A stretch of 64,000 bases of DNA. Origin: Geofilum rubicundum JCM 15548. Its GTDB lineage: Bacteria > Bacteroidota > Bacteroidia > Bacteroidales > Marinilabiliaceae. The stretch lies in NCBI RefSeq assembly GCF_000974365.1, contig NZ_BAZW01000002.1, positions 62,001 through 126,000 of the forward strand, given 5' to 3'. Made by a program: the position numbers and the translations under genes. The notes below the pieces were generated by a model, which made no database searches, was not told the origin of the DNA, and was given only the letters and a program-made list of their open reading frames with translations. The first letter of the stretch is position 1; every line of letters starts with the position of its first letter. This document shows, one piece after another, positions 62,543-64,000 of this stretch.

Positions 62543-64000
62543 TTATTCTTTGTCCGTGGTATAGGCTGACCAGTCCTTTAATAACCAGATGTTTTCCTGT
62601 TTCACGAAGGCCTTAAAATCTTCGGCTGCCGGATGCCCGGTGTGCGGTACATAAAAGTGGCTCAGGTCGTGGTTGCGCCATACCATGGCATAGGTTGTTT
62701 TACGGGTCCACTCAGAAGCGTTGATCAGGGCACCTAAGGTTTCTGTGTACCAGTTTTCGTCACCAATACCGTCGAGGCCGGTTTCTGTAAAGGCAGCCAC
62801 TTTGCCGGTCTGGTCGGCATACTTCGCCACAATCTCCAGCTTTTGGATGGCCGCCTGCAGTCCGGTTGCTCCCTGACTCAGATCGTAATAATTGTCCACC
62901 CCAATGATGTCGACCAGGTCATCGCCCGGGTACCAGGTGAGATATTCTTCCTGCGAATTAAAATGGCGGTCGGGCGAGTAGGCCGTCAGAAAATTAGTGA
63001 CGCCATTTTTGTGCAGATATTCGATGCTGAAGCGGAATAGTGCTTTTAATTCTTCGGGTGTTGTCAATGAGGCGCCCCACCAGAACCAGCTGCCATCCAT
63101 TTCATGCCAGGGTCGGAAAATAAATGGGATGCTTCGCCTTCCCCGGTTTTGAGTGCTTTGAAAAAGGCAACGACCTTATCCAGGTGGTCCAGAAAGACCT
63201 CGTGGTGGGAACCACCGGGCAGGATGTGTCGAACGACCACCTCATCGGTTTCCCAGGAACTTTTGGTGCTGTCCACGGCCGAATAGGGGTGCCAGCTAAA
63301 GGTATTCACCGCGCCATTTTTGTGTGCCCAAAGGGCCAGTTCCCGCATGGTATCAAAAGGCACCTGGTCGAGGTTCACCGCATGGCCCAATTCTATACCG
63401 CCCAACTCCCAACCGAACAGGGCCGGATAATCACCGGCCAGACGCTTCACGTCTGACTCCCCTTCCACATACTTCCAGCCAATGCCATAGGCCAAATCGT
63501 CCTGGTGGCCAAAGAGGGTGGCTTCTCCGGCCATGGACTGCAGGTTTTCAAATAGTACTTGGGAGGAAGATTTAGGTGCTTCCTCTTTGGCTTGGGACTG
63601 GCACGACAACAGGGTGGCCATCCACACATCACGACCGGGTATCCCGATACTCAGTTTTTTGGAGGTGGTGCCCTGGTCTTTTTTGGCCCAGACATCACGA
63701 ATGCTATGGGTGGATTTTGAAAAATCCACCTGTCGGTTAAATACCTCGTCGGTAATCACATGGTCTTTCCAGTCGAAGGACACATCAATGGCTGCATCCC
63801 CCCTGTTAAGAAACATCACGGCCCATTGGTTTTCGCTTAAAGGTTTAAACCAGATTTCCAGGTCGCCATCTACCAGGTAGCGGAAAGCCTGAATCGCCAG
63901 TTTGTCCTGGTTAACGGCAATCACCTCATCGTTGGTGAGTATTTCGAGGGTTTCTTCGGTCATGTTGCGCAGGTCGTTTCCGGATATAAGGGGTGCCGAT
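62543..64000 (-). CDS. GH27 alpha-galactosidase - GH26 beta-mannanase fusion (cut by edge, frameshifted)
   Basis: The visible upstream end reads GTPLISGNDLRNMTEETLEI, the end of a GH27 barrel, followed by its beta domain (ILTNDEVIAVNQDKLAIQAF, FKPLSENQWAVMFLNRG, ending IPGRDVWMATL). Without a stop it runs on through SCQSQAKEEAPKSSSQ into a GH26 mannanase (TLFGHQDDLAYGIGW, GAVNTFSWHPYSAVD). The frame breaks near 63,130; adding one C gives AIPFIFRPWHEMDGSWFWWG with the acid/base Glu, and AAFTETGLDGI carries the nucleophile Glu. It ends at 62,543. Galactose side chains and mannan backbone would be cut by one protein, fitting galactomannan. The join also looks like a lipoprotein start (ATLLSC), so two genes merged by a lost stop is an alternative. 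First known gene of the operon. Confidence 0.82.

Overview
This 64 kb window comes from a polysaccharide-degrading member of the Bacteroidota. The evidence is two-component hybrid regulator, TonB receptor and YfiR/PstS genes of Bacteroidota type, at least three proteins with type IX secretion (T9SS) C-terminal sorting domains, a TAnnTTTG-type promoter, and almost no Shine-Dalgarno sequences. The sequence does not settle the genus.

Left chromosomal part (1-17.4 kb): the start of a hybrid two-component sensor at the edge; a rhamnogalacturonan lyase (PL11) with autotransporter-type beta repeats and a T9SS tail; a YfiR-like and a PstS-like protein; a Panacea-type toxin-antitoxin pair; a truncated HigA-like gene; and two large secreted proteins, one with cohesin-like domains and one with beta-helix repeats, a dockerin and a cohesin-like domain. 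A membrane-anchored AraC-family regulator is divergent from this pair. Between them lie two perfect 15-bp repeats 21 bp apart, a probable operator.

Integrative element (17,512-37,027): a 19.5 kb AT-richer island lies in the 3' half of a CAU-anticodon tRNA gene and is bounded by 84-bp perfect direct repeats. It holds a tyrosine recombinase, arm-type iterons at both ends, a small replication/maintenance module (excisionase-like HTH, DUF3987 protein, primase-like zinc/Toprim protein), a decayed middle (ADP-ribosylglycohydrolase relic, two IS3 OrfA relics), and a tight defence operon. The operon consists of an XRE controller, a PLD-SNF2 helicase, a nuclease-methylase, an internally deleted DUF262-HNH gene and a RecF/OLD-like ATPase. 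It is the best candidate here for an unusual system.

Right chromosomal part (37.1-64 kb): HAD hydrolase, SPOR lipoprotein and two paralogous acidic lipoproteins; a phosphate cluster (PiT-PhoU transporter, PhoR/PhoB-like pair, TonB receptor plus beta-helix lipoprotein) with TTAACA-like direct repeats at 11-bp spacing in two promoter regions; a DUF362/ferredoxin membrane operon; small secreted proteins; a GH2 enzyme; tRNA-Val(GAC); and a galactomannan operon read leftwards: alpha-galactosidase-mannanase fusion (GH27-GH26), mannosylglucose phosphorylase (GH130), mannobiose/cellobiose 2-epimerase and a GPH-type sugar symporter. These form the known mannanase - mannobiose - mannosylglucose - mannose-1-phosphate pathway.

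Quality note: nine otherwise normal chromosomal genes are each broken by what looks like one missing base, mostly in a short homopolymer. This suggests systematic single-base deletion errors in the assembly rather than nine pseudogenes. I list those genes as single CDS and mark the break.
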